A stretch of DNA of 64,000 nt, taken from NCBI RefSeq assembly GCF_001701025.1, contig NZ_CP016793.1:6944001-7008000 (forward strand), read 5' to 3'. Shown here piece by piece: positions 26,199 to 34,096 of this stretch (within the stretch, counting starts at the first letter, position 1; the number at the start of each line of letters is the position of its first letter). The notes below the pieces were generated by a model. It worked only from the letters and a program-made list of their open reading frames with translations. It did not search any database and was not told the origin of the DNA. Made by a program: the position numbers and the translations under genes. The stretch comes from Lentzea guizhouensis (GTDB taxonomy: Bacteria; Actinomycetota; Actinomycetes; Mycobacteriales; Pseudonocardiaceae).

Positions 26199-26834
26199 TC
26201 AGATGGTGCGCTGCTTGCGCTTGCCCGCCGGCGTGCCCGCGGTTTCGTGCTCGAGGCAGTCCACGCGCAAAGCGGTCAACGGCAACGGCACGCGCAGCAG
26301 GTGGCAGTGGTGCGGCGCGGCCGGGTCCGGGTGCTCGTCACGGCCGAAGAACCGGCAGGTCGTGCACGTGCGAGCCACGCTCACGACGCCCGCGCGCTGC
26401 AGGTCCGCGATCACCCGCAGCAGCGTGTGCAGGGTGGTCGCCCGGTCCGCGTCCGGCAGCGCGGCGAGCGCTGCCGTGAGTGGATCGTCCCAAGAGGACA
26501 ACTGAGTCGCGACCTCAAGACCGGCGACGGTGAGCGTCAGCGACCGCCTGCGCCCGTCCGCGCCGGGGGAGCGGGACACGAGTCCCTTGCGCTCCAACGC
26601 GGTCACCGCGTCGGACATCGTCGGCGTGGTGACGTCGAACTCCTGTGCCAGCGCGGCCACCTCGCGCCGTGCCTGCGGCTGCTGGGCCAGTGCCAGCACG
26701 GCCTGCTGCTGCAACGGCGACAACCCGTGCTCACGCGCGGTGCGCTGCGCCAGTGACCGCATGCCGTGCCCGATCCGCTCGAGCGCGTCGGCCAGCCGTC
26801 GGTCGAGCCCGGCCGTGCCGTCGATGTGAGTCAT
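26199..26834 (-). CDS. MarR-family regulator with cysteine-rich C-terminal extension
   Basis: 211 residues. The MarR winged helix spans about 25-130 (HGLSPLQQQAVLALAQQ, EFDVTTPTMSDAVTALERKG, DGRRRSLTLT). The extension contains CTTCRFFGRDEHPD, PHHCHLL and VDCLEH, giving C157, C160, C177 and C193 with nearby histidines, enough for a Zn or Fe-S site. The ATG at 26834 has an AGGTGGAG ribosome-binding site; a GTG nine bases upstream does not. It is divergent from the protoglobin operon and convergent with MOSC. A redox or metal signal seems likely; this is inferred from the cysteines and neighbours. Confidence 0.85.
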   Translation of the reverse strand: MTHIDGTAGLDRRLADALERIGHGMRSLAQRTAREHGLSPLQQQAVLALAQQPQARREVAALAQEFDVTTPTMSDAVTALERKGLVSRSPGADGRRRSLTLTVAGLEVATQLSSWDDPLTAALAALPDADRATTLHTLLRVIADLQRAGVVSVARTCTTCRFFGRDEHPDPAAPHHCHLLRVPLPLTALRVDCLEHETAGTPAGKRKQRTI

Positions 26835-26927
26835 GCGCTCCACCTCATGATTAGGGCTTTCCCGGCGATCGTACGGGTGTTCCGCACATCCTCCGCGATG
26901 AGACCTGGGTCACGTGTGGGAAGAAGT

Positions 26928-26944
26928 AGGTAGGACTCCTACCT
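26928..26944. promoter_or_regulatory. Palindromic operator before the protoglobin operon
   Basis: AGGTAGGA-C-TCCTACCT is a perfect 8-bp inverted repeat with a one-base centre. Its core TAGGACTCCTA is identical to 25439-25449. It lies 55 bp before the protoglobin ATG and about 95 bp from the divergent MarR gene, a natural place for MarR binding. Confidence 0.75.
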
Positions 26945-26998
26945 TGTTTGTGGCAGTGTGGTCGACACACGGCCCGCCGCATCGCGAAGGAACCCGAC

Positions 26999-27589
26999 AT
27001 GACGTCTCCCGAACCCGTACCGGGCTACACCCACGACGACCCCGGCCTGCCGCCGTCCCCCGTCACCGCCGCAGATCTGGAGCTGTTGCTCGCGACCGTC
27101 CTCTTCGGACCTGAAGACCAGGCGGCGCTGCGCACGGCCGGTGAGGTCCTCAGTGGACAGATCGAGCAGGTCCTCGACGTCTGGTACGGCTTCGTCGGCT
27201 CGCACCCGCACCTCGTCGCGTACTTCTCCACCTCCGACGGCGTGCCGATCGCCGACTACCTGGCACGCGTGCGCGCCCGGTTCGCCCGCTGGATCGTCGA
27301 CACCTGCACCCGCCCGTACGACGAGCGCTGGCTGGCCTACCAGCAGGAGATCGCCCTGCGGCATACCGAGCCGAGGAAGAACCAGACCGACCACGCCGAC
27401 TCGGTGCCGCACATTCCGCTGCGCTACCTGGTCGCGTTCATCTACCCGATCACCGCGACCATCCGCCCGTTCCTCGCCGCCGGCGGCCACCCCGAGGCCG
27501 AGGTCGACGCCATGCACCAGGCCTGGTTCAAGGCCGTCACCCTGCAGGTCGCGTTGTGGTCGCAGCCCTACGCCGGACGTGCCTGGTGA
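26999..27589 (+). CDS. Protoglobin-family haem protein
   Basis: 196 residues resembling protoglobins and globin-coupled sensor domains. WYGFVGSHPHLVAYFS, RFARWIVDTCTRPYDERWLA and YQQEIALRHT contain the expected proximal histidine region; VPLRYLVAF-like and PFLAAGGHPEAEVDAM follow. Protoglobins bind O2, CO and NO. The ATG at 26999 has AAGGA upstream. Its stop overlaps the GTG of the redoxin gene, and AhpD follows, so this is a three-gene operon. A role in NO or peroxide handling fits the neighbours but is inference. Confidence 0.82.
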   Translation: MTSPEPVPGYTHDDPGLPPSPVTAADLELLLATVLFGPEDQAALRTAGEVLSGQIEQVLDVWYGFVGSHPHLVAYFSTSDGVPIADYLARVRARFARWIVDTCTRPYDERWLAYQQEIALRHTEPRKNQTDHADSVPHIPLRYLVAFIYPITATIRPFLAAGGHPEAEVDAMHQAWFKAVTLQVALWSQPYAGRAW

Positions 27590-28146
27590 GCCTCCCGCTG
27601 TCCCCGGCCTCCGGCCTGCTGACGCCCGCGCCGCCCTGGGAGACGGCGGAGTGGTTCAACAGCGAACCGCTCGACCTCGCCCAGCTGCACGGCCGCGTGG
27701 TGGTGCTGGAGGCGTTCCAGATGCTCTGCCCCGGCTGCGTGTCGCACGCACTGCCGCAAGCCGTCCGGTTGACGAGGGCGTTCGGCGACGACCTGGCCGT
27801 CATCGGCCTGCACACCGTGTTCGAACACCACGAGGCCATGACCCCGGTGAGCCTCAAAGCGTTCCTGCACGAGTACCGCATCCCGTTCCCGGTCGGCGTC
27901 GACGCCGTGCGCAGCGACCACCCCGCACCGGTCACCTTCAGCCGCTACCGCATGCAGGGCACGCCCACCACGGTCCTCATCGACCGCGACGGCGTGCTGC
28001 GCGGCCAGAAACTCGGCCAGGTCGACGACATGGCGCTCGCCTCCGCGGTGACCCGCCTGCTCGACGGAGCCGTCCCACCCGCCGTCCGTGCCACTGACGG
28101 CGCCGTCCCACCCGCCGTCTGCGCCATCGACGGCACCTGCACCTGA
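27586..28146 (+). CDS. Redoxin/TlpA-like thioredoxin-fold protein
   Basis: 186 residues with a thioredoxin fold: VVVLEAFQMLCPGCVSHALP contains the CxxC motif (CPGC), then LAVIGLHTVFEHHEAMTP and the cis-proline region MQGTPTTVLIDRDGVLRG. There is no signal peptide, so it should act in the cytoplasm, possibly as a peroxiredoxin-like or disulfide reductase partner of the neighbouring globin and AhpD. The C-terminal tail repeats DGAVPPAV twice and ends with two extra cysteines. The GTG start overlaps the globin stop. Confidence 0.8.
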   Translation: MSLPLSPASGLLTPAPPWETAEWFNSEPLDLAQLHGRVVVLEAFQMLCPGCVSHALPQAVRLTRAFGDDLAVIGLHTVFEHHEAMTPVSLKAFLHEYRIPFPVGVDAVRSDHPAPVTFSRYRMQGTPTTVLIDRDGVLRGQKLGQVDDMALASAVTRLLDGAVPPAVRATDGAVPPAVCAIDGTCT

Positions 28147-28172
28147 AACCCCGAATCGACTAGGAGAACCTG

Positions 28173-28712
28173 ATGTCACGCATCGAACTCACCAACCCCG
28201 ACCAGATCACCGACGAGCGCGCCGAGACCCTCGCCCAGATCAAGGGCGCCTTCGGCGTGGTCCCCAACATGTTCCGCGCCGTCGCCAACTCCCCGGCCGC
28301 CCTGCAGAGCATGTGGGCCCAGTTCGGCGCCCTCGGCAGCGGCAAGCTCGGCGCCAAGCTGGGCGAGATGGTCGCCGTGGCCGTCGCCGACCGCAACCGC
28401 TGCGACTACTGCCTGTCCGCGCACACCATGCTCGGCAAGAAGGCGGGCGCGACGAGCGAGGAGATGTCCGCCGCGCAGAGCGGCGTCTCCGACGACCCCC
28501 GTGCGGCCGCCGTGCTCACGCTGGCCGTCGCGCTGGTCGACAAGCGCGGGCAGATCGAGGACGCCGACGTGCAGGCGGCGCGCGATGCCGGGCTGAGCCA
28601 GGAGGAGATCGTGGAGACGGTGGCGCACGTGGCGTTGAACGTGTTCACCAACTACATCAACGTGGCGCTGGACGTGCCGGTGGACTTCACCCGCGTGAAG
28701 CTGACCCGCTGA
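28173..28712 (+). CDS. AhpD-like carboxymuconolactone decarboxylase-family peroxidase
   Basis: 179 residues of the CMD/AhpD family. The redox centre is NRCDYCLSAHTMLG, which matches the CxxCxxxH motif of AhpD-type alkylhydroperoxidases. AhpD reduces hydroperoxides or recharges a peroxiredoxin with electrons from a lipoyl protein. The ATG at 28173 has AGGAG upstream, 26 bp after the redoxin stop. Third gene of the protoglobin operon; terminator-like hairpins follow. Confidence 0.88.
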   Translation: MSRIELTNPDQITDERAETLAQIKGAFGVVPNMFRAVANSPAALQSMWAQFGALGSGKLGAKLGEMVAVAVADRNRCDYCLSAHTMLGKKAGATSEEMSAAQSGVSDDPRAAAVLTLAVALVDKRGQIEDADVQAARDAGLSQEEIVETVAHVALNVFTNYINVALDVPVDFTRVKLTR

Positions 28713-28718
28713 GCGGCC

Positions 28719-28789
28719 GGTGGTCGTGCCGAGGTGAGCCCGGCGCGACCACCGCGTGCCACCGGGGGAGTCGTGCCAGGCTCCCCCGG
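28719..28789. terminator. Two hairpins between convergent ahpD-like and ppk2 genes
   Basis: GGTGGTCG (28719-28726) pairs with CGACCACC (28746-28753), and CCGGGGGAG (28762-28770) pairs with CTCCCCCGG (28781-28789) around a 10-nt loop. The second is compact enough to act as a terminator for either convergent gene. Confidence 0.65.
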
Positions 28790-28796
28790 CCCAGCC

Positions 28797-29768
28797 TCAC
28801 GGGTGCAGCCCCGGTCCGTGCTCCGCCATCGGAGCGATCGGCGTCGGGCTCAGCGCCGTGTCGTCCTCACCCTCCTCCAGCAGCGTCGCCGCCGCCCCCA
28901 CCACGCGCCCGTCCGGCGTCCCGACCACGTCGAAGTCCTTGTCGATGTAGTCGAACCGCGCGAGCACGCTGCGCATCGCCTCGATCCGGGCGCGCTTCTT
29001 GTCGTTGCTCTTCACCACCGTCCACGGCGCGATCTCGGTGTCGGTGGCGCGGAACATCGCGACCTTCGCCTCGGTGTAGTCGTCCCAGCGGTCCAGCGAC
29101 TTGATGTCGTTGGGGCTGAGCTTCCACTGGCGCACCGGGTCGACCTGGCGGATGACGAACCGGGTGCGCTGTTCCTTGCGGGAGACCGAGAACCAGAGCT
29201 TGACCAGCAGCACGCCGTCCTCGACGAGCATCCGTTCGAACTCCGGGGCCTGCTTCATGAACAGGTCGTACTCCTCCTGCGTGCAGTAGCCCATCACGTG
29301 TTCGACGACGGCGCGGTTGTACCAGGAGCGGTCGAACAGGACTATCTCGCCGGCGGTGGGCAGGCGGCGGACGTAGCGCTGGAAGTACCACTCGCCGCGT
29401 TCGCGTTCGGTGGGTTTGGTCAGTGCCACGGTCCTGGCGCCGCGCGGGTCGAGGTTCTCGGTGAACCGCTTGATCGTGCCGCCCTTGCCGGCGGCGTCGC
29501 GGCCCTCGAACAGGATCACCATGCGCTGGCCGGTCTCGTCCAGCCAGTACTGCAGCTTGAGGAGCTCGATCTGCAGCAGGCGCTTGAGGCGTTCGTACTC
29601 GTGGCGGGACATCCGTTCGGTGAACGGGTAGTTCTCCTGCCAGGTCATCACCTCGCGGCCGTCCGCGTCGCGCAGGATCGGCTCGTCGTCGTCAGGGAAC
29701 TCGGCGGTGTACCCCTCGACCAGCAGGTCAGCCGAATCGACAGTCACGTCGGTCACGAAACCGTACAT
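28797..29768 (-). CDS. ppk2: Polyphosphate kinase 2
   Basis: About 323 residues of the class I PPK2 family. Walker A is LFEGRDAAGKGGTIKRFTEN, Walker B IVLFDRSWYNRAVVEHVMGY, and the lid region includes KLWFSVSRKEQRTRF; DPVRQWKLSPNDIKSLDRWD is also diagnostic. It transfers phosphate between polyphosphate and nucleoside diphosphates. The ATG at 29768 (MYGFVTDV) is chosen; an ATG at 29798 is also possible. An acidic tail (LLEEGEDDTALS) follows the domain. It stands alone, convergent with AhpD. Confidence 0.92.
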   Translation of the reverse strand: MYGFVTDVTVDSADLLVEGYTAEFPDDDEPILRDADGREVMTWQENYPFTERMSRHEYERLKRLLQIELLKLQYWLDETGQRMVILFEGRDAAGKGGTIKRFTENLDPRGARTVALTKPTERERGEWYFQRYVRRLPTAGEIVLFDRSWYNRAVVEHVMGYCTQEEYDLFMKQAPEFERMLVEDGVLLVKLWFSVSRKEQRTRFVIRQVDPVRQWKLSPNDIKSLDRWDDYTEAKVAMFRATDTEIAPWTVVKSNDKKRARIEAMRSVLARFDYIDKDFDVVGTPDGRVVGAAATLLEEGEDDTALSPTPIAPMAEHGPGLHP

Positions 29769-29901
29769 ACCCGGCGGATCGCCGCTGGAAACCGGCATGG
29801 TCGGGGCACCGCCGGCAACCCGCAACCGGGGGCTCGGCCGAAAGTACTAGATCGCAACTCGTTGTCTCGCAACCACTTCCGTTGCGCCATACGGTCTGAT
29901 C

Positions 29902-30354
29902 ATGACTACTGCAACGGGTAGGACCACGCCGCCGCGCACCGTGATCGCCGCGTTCATGGGATTCCTCGTGTCGAGTGTGTTCGCGGTGGCGTCGATCGGT
30001 GTCCTGGTGGGAACGCACGACGATCTCGTCGAGACCCTGCGGGCGACGCAGCCGTCGTGGACCGAGGAGCAGCTGCAGGCCGCGGCCACCACGAGCCAGG
30101 TCGTCGTGGCGGGGATCGCGCTGGTGATCGCGCTGGTGCAGCTGTGGCTCGCGTTCAAGCTCCGGTCGGGCCGCAACTGGGCGCGGGTGCTGCTGGCCGT
30201 GTTCACGGTGTTCCAGGTGGGGTCGTTGTTCATCGGTGAGGGAGAGGCGACGCTGCCCGCTTACGGTGGTGCGGTCGTGGCGGCGCTGGCGGTGGTGGCC
30301 AGCTACCTGCCGGCGTCCAACGCCTACTTCGACTCGGTGCGCAGGGCGGGGTAG
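29902..30354 (+). CDS. Small four-helix membrane protein
   Basis: 150 residues with four predicted transmembrane helices: VIAAFMGFLVSSVFAVASIG, VVVAGIALVIALVQLWLAF, VLLAVFTVFQVGSLFIG and GGAVVAALAVVASYLP. A soluble loop of about 30 residues lies between helices 1 and 2. No family is recognised beyond generic actinobacterial membrane proteins. No ribosome-binding site precedes the ATG at 29902, so the transcript may be leaderless. It is 28 bp upstream of a histidine kinase gene and could be its membrane partner; that is only a positional guess. Confidence 0.7.
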   Translation: MTTATGRTTPPRTVIAAFMGFLVSSVFAVASIGVLVGTHDDLVETLRATQPSWTEEQLQAAATTSQVVVAGIALVIALVQLWLAFKLRSGRNWARVLLAVFTVFQVGSLFIGEGEATLPAYGGAVVAALAVVASYLPASNAYFDSVRRAG

Positions 30355-30382
30355 TGGAATCGGCACGCGGCAGAATGCCGGT

Positions 30383-31449
30383 ATGACCGCAGGTGTGCCG
30401 CCGGCGCGGCGGAGCGTGTTCGTGGCCGAGGTCGTCGCGCTGCTCGTGGCCACGGCCGTGGACGCCGCGCTGGCGGTGCGCTCGGGCACTCCGCGGGGAG
30501 TGGCCGGGCCGTTGCTCACGATGGTGCTGCCGTACGCGGGGACGGCGTCGGCGGTGCTGGCGGTGTTGCGGCGGAGGTTTCCGCGGCAGGTCGAACTGCT
30601 CGGCGGCTCGGTCGTGGCGCTGTCCCTGCTCGGCACGGCGACCGCCGGCTGACGCCGGGCAGCCGGTCGTGACCGAGACGCTAGCCCTGTTGCTGGTGGC
30701 CGCCGCGGGGCCGGCGGTTGCCGCGGTGCGGGCGGCGGTGCTCGCCGTCGCCGCCTGTGCCGCAGTGGTGCTCGCGCCGATCGTGCGGTACGGCCTCGAC
30801 TACCCGGCGGCGCTGGTCCCGGTGGCCGCGCTGGCGTGGGGCGCGGCGGTGGCGCTGGGGCTGATCCTCCGGGACGCGGACGCCCGGCACCGCCGCGAGC
30901 TGGAACGCATCCGCACCGAGGACAGGCTGCAGCTCGCGAGGGACCTGCACGACCTGGTTGCGCACCACGTCACCGGGATCGTGGTGCGCACCCGTGCGGC
31001 GCAGGCGCTGGCCGAACAGCGCTGACCGACACGAGCCTGACCGCGCGCCGAGCCGCTGCCCGCCGAGCCTGGTGCTGGGGGACGTGGTGCGCGCGGCGAG
31101 CCAGGGCGTCTCGGTGCGCGTCGACCCCGACGTGGACGGCCTGCGGTTGCCGGCCCAGGTTTCCGTTGCGCTGCACCGGGTTCTGCTGGAGGCGCTGACC
31201 AACACCCGGCGGCACGCGCAGGCCTCGGACGTGCGGGTGACCGCCCGGTCCGACGGCGACGACCTGGTGCTGCGGATCGACAACGACGGTGTGCTCGGCG
31301 AAGCCGCCTGCGGCGGGCACGGCATCATCGGCATGACAGAACGGATGGCGGCGTTGGGCGGCGAGCTGACCGCGGGTCCACACGGGAACGACGGCTGGCG
31401 GGTCACCGCGCGCATGCCCCTCGACGCCGACCTGCCAGGGGGCATCTGA
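30383..31449 (+). pseudogene. NarL-type sensor histidine kinase, frameshifted and internally deleted
   Basis: Three pieces in three frames together make a HisKA_3 sensor kinase. 30383-30652 encodes membrane helices (VFVAEVVALLVATAVDAALA). About 30654-31025 continues with more helices and the dimerisation region RLQLARDLHDLVAHHVTGIV with the phospho-acceptor His. About 31065-31449 encodes the HATPase (VALHRVLLEALTNTRRHA, GGHGIIGMTERMAALGG). Stop codons end the first two pieces, and sequence normally found between the DHp helices and the ATPase seems missing. The last piece overlaps the response regulator by one base. No functional kinase can be made as written. Confidence 0.75.
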
Positions 31450-32097
31450 TGACGATCCGGGTGCTGATCGCCGACGACCAGACCCTCGTCCGCACCGGCT
31501 TCCGGCTGATCCTCGACGCCGAGCCGGGCATCGAGGTGATCAGCGAGGCCGCCGACGGCGAGGCGGCGGTGCGGATGGCGAGGCAGCTGCGCCCCGACGT
31601 GACGCTGATGGACATCCGCATGCCGAAGCTCGACGGCCTGCGCGCGACCCGGCTGCTGGCCGGTCCGGACGTCCCCGATCCGTTGCGGGTGCTGGTCGTC
31701 ACCACCTACGACGTCGACGAGAAACGTCTACGCGGCGCTGCTCGCCGGTGCCTGCGGGTTCCTGCTGAAGGACGCCCGGCCGCGGCTGCTGGTGGAGGCG
31801 GTGCACGCCGCGGTCAGGGGAGAGGCGCTGGTGTCACCCGCGGTGACCGTGCGCCTGCTCGCCCACTTCACCGCAGGCGGTGGCCGGGAGAGGCAGCCGG
31901 ACACCCCGCTGACCGGTCGTGAGCTCGAGGTCGCGCTGGCCGTGGCGCGCGGCTCGACCAACGCAGAGATCGCCGACCGCCTCACCGTCTCGCTGTCGAC
32001 GGTGAAGTCGCACCTCACGAACGTCCAGGCCAAGCTCGGCGCCCGCAACCGCACCGAGATCGCGATCTGGGCGTGGCGCAACGGTCTGCTCAGGTGA
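31449..32097 (+). pseudogene. NarL/LuxR-type response regulator with a single-base frameshift
   Basis: The receiver part is normal (VLIADDQTLVRTGFRLIL, LMDIRMPKLDGL with phospho-acceptor D55) until about 31725. There GACGAGAAACGTCTAC reads out of frame; removing one A gives DENVYAALLAGACGFLLKDA, the expected sequence. The rest, including the LuxR helix-turn-helix (TGRELEVALAVARGSTNAEI, LSTVKSHLTNVQAKLGARNR), is intact in the new frame to 32097. A one-base insertion in an A-run is a common sequencing error, so the gene may be functional in the organism. It pairs with the upstream kinase and overlaps the convergent RDD gene by 8 bp. Confidence 0.85.
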
Positions 32098-32548
32098 CCG
32101 CGCGCACCACCACGGTCCCGGCGACCATGTCCCCGAGCCGCTGGTGACGCGGTGTCACCGCGATCAGCACCGCCCCGACCAGCCCCAGGAACATCCCGTC
32201 CACCACCATCAGCAACCACCGCACGGAGTAGTCCCGCAACGACGGCTCACCACCGCGGACCTTCGTGATCCGCAACCCGAGCCACCGCATCGCCGGCGTC
32301 GCCCCGCCGTGCCGGTGCGGGTACCAGATCTCGACCCACAGCGTCCCGAGCAGCGCGACCGCCGCCACCACCACCATGGGCACGATGGTGAACGCCTCCG
32401 GGGTGAGCCCGAGCTTGATGAGCCCCACCGCCAGGAACAGGCCGGGCACCAGGCTCAGCACGGCCGCGACGACGAGCAGGACGAACTCGATGACGTGCTG
32501 CCAGTACCGGCGGAGGACGACCCCGCGGGCATCAGCGTCGGAGATCAC
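32090..32548 (-). CDS. RDD-family membrane protein
   Basis: 152 residues with the RDD layout: VVLRRYWQHVIEFVLLVVAA near the N terminus (the motif is partly degenerate), WVEIWYPHRHGGATPAMRWL and ITKVRGGEPSLRDYSVRWLL. Three or four transmembrane helices are expected. RDD proteins are of largely unknown function, some linked to ion transport. It lies 25 bp downstream of an SRPBCC gene on the same strand, so the two may be co-transcribed. Confidence 0.8.
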   Translation of the reverse strand: MISDADARGVVLRRYWQHVIEFVLLVVAAVLSLVPGLFLAVGLIKLGLTPEAFTIVPMVVVAAVALLGTLWVEIWYPHRHGGATPAMRWLGLRITKVRGGEPSLRDYSVRWLLMVVDGMFLGLVGAVLIAVTPRHQRLGDMVAGTVVVRAVT

Positions 32549-32573
32549 CCGAAGATGATGCCAGGGCCCGCGG

Positions 32574-32981
32574 TCACCCGTTCGAGCGGTCGTCGGCGGC
32601 CGCGGTCTGCGTCAGCACGGCCACCGTCTCCTCCAGCCCGCGCTGCACCTCGTCGCCCTTCGCCTCCCGCACGCTGTGCAGGCTCACCGTGATCCGCGAC
32701 CGCCCCGGCGCCACCTCCTCGATCTGAAGCTCACCGTGGTAGTCGTCCGGCCCTTCGGCACCCCACTCCAACCGCCGCCGCCCGGCGTCCGGCCGCACCC
32801 ACGCCTCACCCTCGACGTGGTGCCCGTGCACCTCGGCCTCGACGTGCACCTGCTCGCCGCCCTCGGGCTCGGCGGCGGTCATCTGCGGGAAGTAGCGGGG
32901 GAGGTTCCTGGGCTCGGCCAGGAACTGGAACAGCGTGTCGGCCGGGATGTCGGCCTCCGCGGTGTGCGTGTAGGTGGTCAT
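32574..32981 (-). CDS. SRPBCC-family protein (polyketide cyclase/dehydrase-like)
   Basis: 135 residues with the START/SRPBCC helix-grip pattern: TAEADIPADTLFQFLAEPRN at the N terminus, PRYFPQMTAAEP, then LEWGAEGPDDYHGELQIEEV and SRITVSLHSV. These proteins hold hydrophobic ligands in a cavity. No catalytic residues can be named. The ATG at 32981 begins directly at the domain. The neighbouring RDD gene follows in the same direction. Confidence 0.8.
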   Translation of the reverse strand: MTTYTHTAEADIPADTLFQFLAEPRNLPRYFPQMTAAEPEGGEQVHVEAEVHGHHVEGEAWVRPDAGRRRLEWGAEGPDDYHGELQIEEVAPGRSRITVSLHSVREAKGDEVQRGLEETVAVLTQTAAADDRSNG

Positions 32982-33187
32982 GGGAGCGGGGGTACCCGGT
33001 GGCGCGCCGGTCCGAACGAGGTGGTCGGTGCGGCTCGGGCAACGCCAGGCGCGGGGTCGTCACCGTCCGACAACGTGAATCACGTTCGAGCGAACCCTCG
33101 TCGCTGGATGGTGCGCAAATGGAGCAGTCAGCCGCCGCACCTGGGTACCTCGCGATCGCAGACACCAGCGACACGAGAGGAAGAACG

Positions 33188-33916
33188 ATGATCGATCGGA
33201 CCCAGCTCGAAGCGCTTTACGACTGCGACGTGATCGACCGCAAGGGCGAGCGGATCGGCTCGGTGAAGCAGGTGTGGCTCGACGACGTCGACGGTGCGCC
33301 CACGTGGGCGGAGGTCCACACCGGACTGTTCGGGCTGAAGGAGAGCTTCGTGCCCATCCAGCAGGCGCGGGTGAGCGCGGGGGCGATCACGGTGCCGGTG
33401 GACAAGGAGCTGGTCAAGGAGGCGCCGAAGATCGACGTCGACGGGCAGCAGATGACCGACGACCAGCAGCAGGAGCTCTACCGGCACTACGGGATGATCC
33501 CGAGCGCCAAGACCGGTGAGCACGACCGGTTGCCCAAGCACGGCCGGCGCGACGACGACAGCATGTCCGTCACGCGCAGCGAGGAGCGGATGGACGTCGG
33601 CACCCGCGAGGTCGAGTCGGGGCGGGTGCGGCTGGTCAAGCATGTCGTCACCGAGCAGCGCAACGTGACCGTGCCGGTGTCGCACGAGGAGGTTCGCGTG
33701 GTGCGCGAGCCCGTGGAGGGCCAGGCGGCGGGCTCGTTCGAGGACGAGGAGGCCTCGGTGACCCTGCACCGCGAGGAGCCCGTGGTGCAGAAGCGGGCGG
33801 AGGCCGTGGAGCGGGTGCGGCTGGAGAAGGAGAACGTCACCGAGCAGCGCCAGGTCAGCGGCGAGGTGCGCAAGGAGCGCGTCGACGTCGAGCGGGACGA
33901 CGACAGCCGTCGGTGA
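33188..33916 (+). CDS. PRC-barrel and YsnF/AvaK (DUF2382) stress protein
   Basis: 242 residues. The PRC barrel (about 1-80) has LYDCDVIDRKGERIGSVKQV. The C-terminal DUF2382 region (about 120-235) has EERMDVGTREVESGRVRLVK and several heptad-like segments rich in Glu, Arg and Val (EEVRVVREPVEGQ, VTEQRQVSGEVRKERVDVER). Such proteins are common near general stress regulons in actinobacteria and cyanobacteria; molecular function is unknown. The ATG at 33188 follows GAGAGGAAG. A strong hairpin follows the stop. Confidence 0.88.
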   Translation: MIDRTQLEALYDCDVIDRKGERIGSVKQVWLDDVDGAPTWAEVHTGLFGLKESFVPIQQARVSAGAITVPVDKELVKEAPKIDVDGQQMTDDQQQELYRHYGMIPSAKTGEHDRLPKHGRRDDDSMSVTRSEERMDVGTREVESGRVRLVKHVVTEQRNVTVPVSHEEVRVVREPVEGQAAGSFEDEEASVTLHREEPVVQKRAEAVERVRLEKENVTEQRQVSGEVRKERVDVERDDDSRR

Positions 33917-33927
33917 GAACGCTGGTG

Positions 33928-33960
33928 TGGGGCCCGCTCGGCACTGCTGAGCGGGCCCCA
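33928..33960. terminator. Terminator hairpin after the PRC/YsnF gene
   Basis: TGGGGCCCGCTC (33928-33939) pairs perfectly with GAGCGGGCCCCA (33949-33960) around a 9-nt loop, 11 bp after the stop codon. There is no T-tract. It is followed by tandem repeats and the convergent PaaX gene. Confidence 0.85.
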
Positions 33961-33977
33961 GCCGCATGAGCGGACCT

Positions 33978-34096
33978 CAGCCGTGCGCGACCTCCAGCCG
34001 TGCGCGACCTCCAGCCGTGCGCGACCTCCAGCCGTGCGCGACCTCCAGCCGTGCGCGACCTCCAGCCTTGCGAAACCCTCAGCCGTGCGAAACCCT
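33978..34096. repeat. Seven 17-bp tandem repeats
   Basis: Five copies of CAGCCGTGCGCGACCTC start at 33978, 33995, 34012, 34029 and 34046. Two diverged copies (GAAACCCT ending) start at 34063 and 34080. The array lies between the terminator of the PRC gene and the stop codon of the convergent PaaX gene, touching the latter. Confidence 0.93.
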
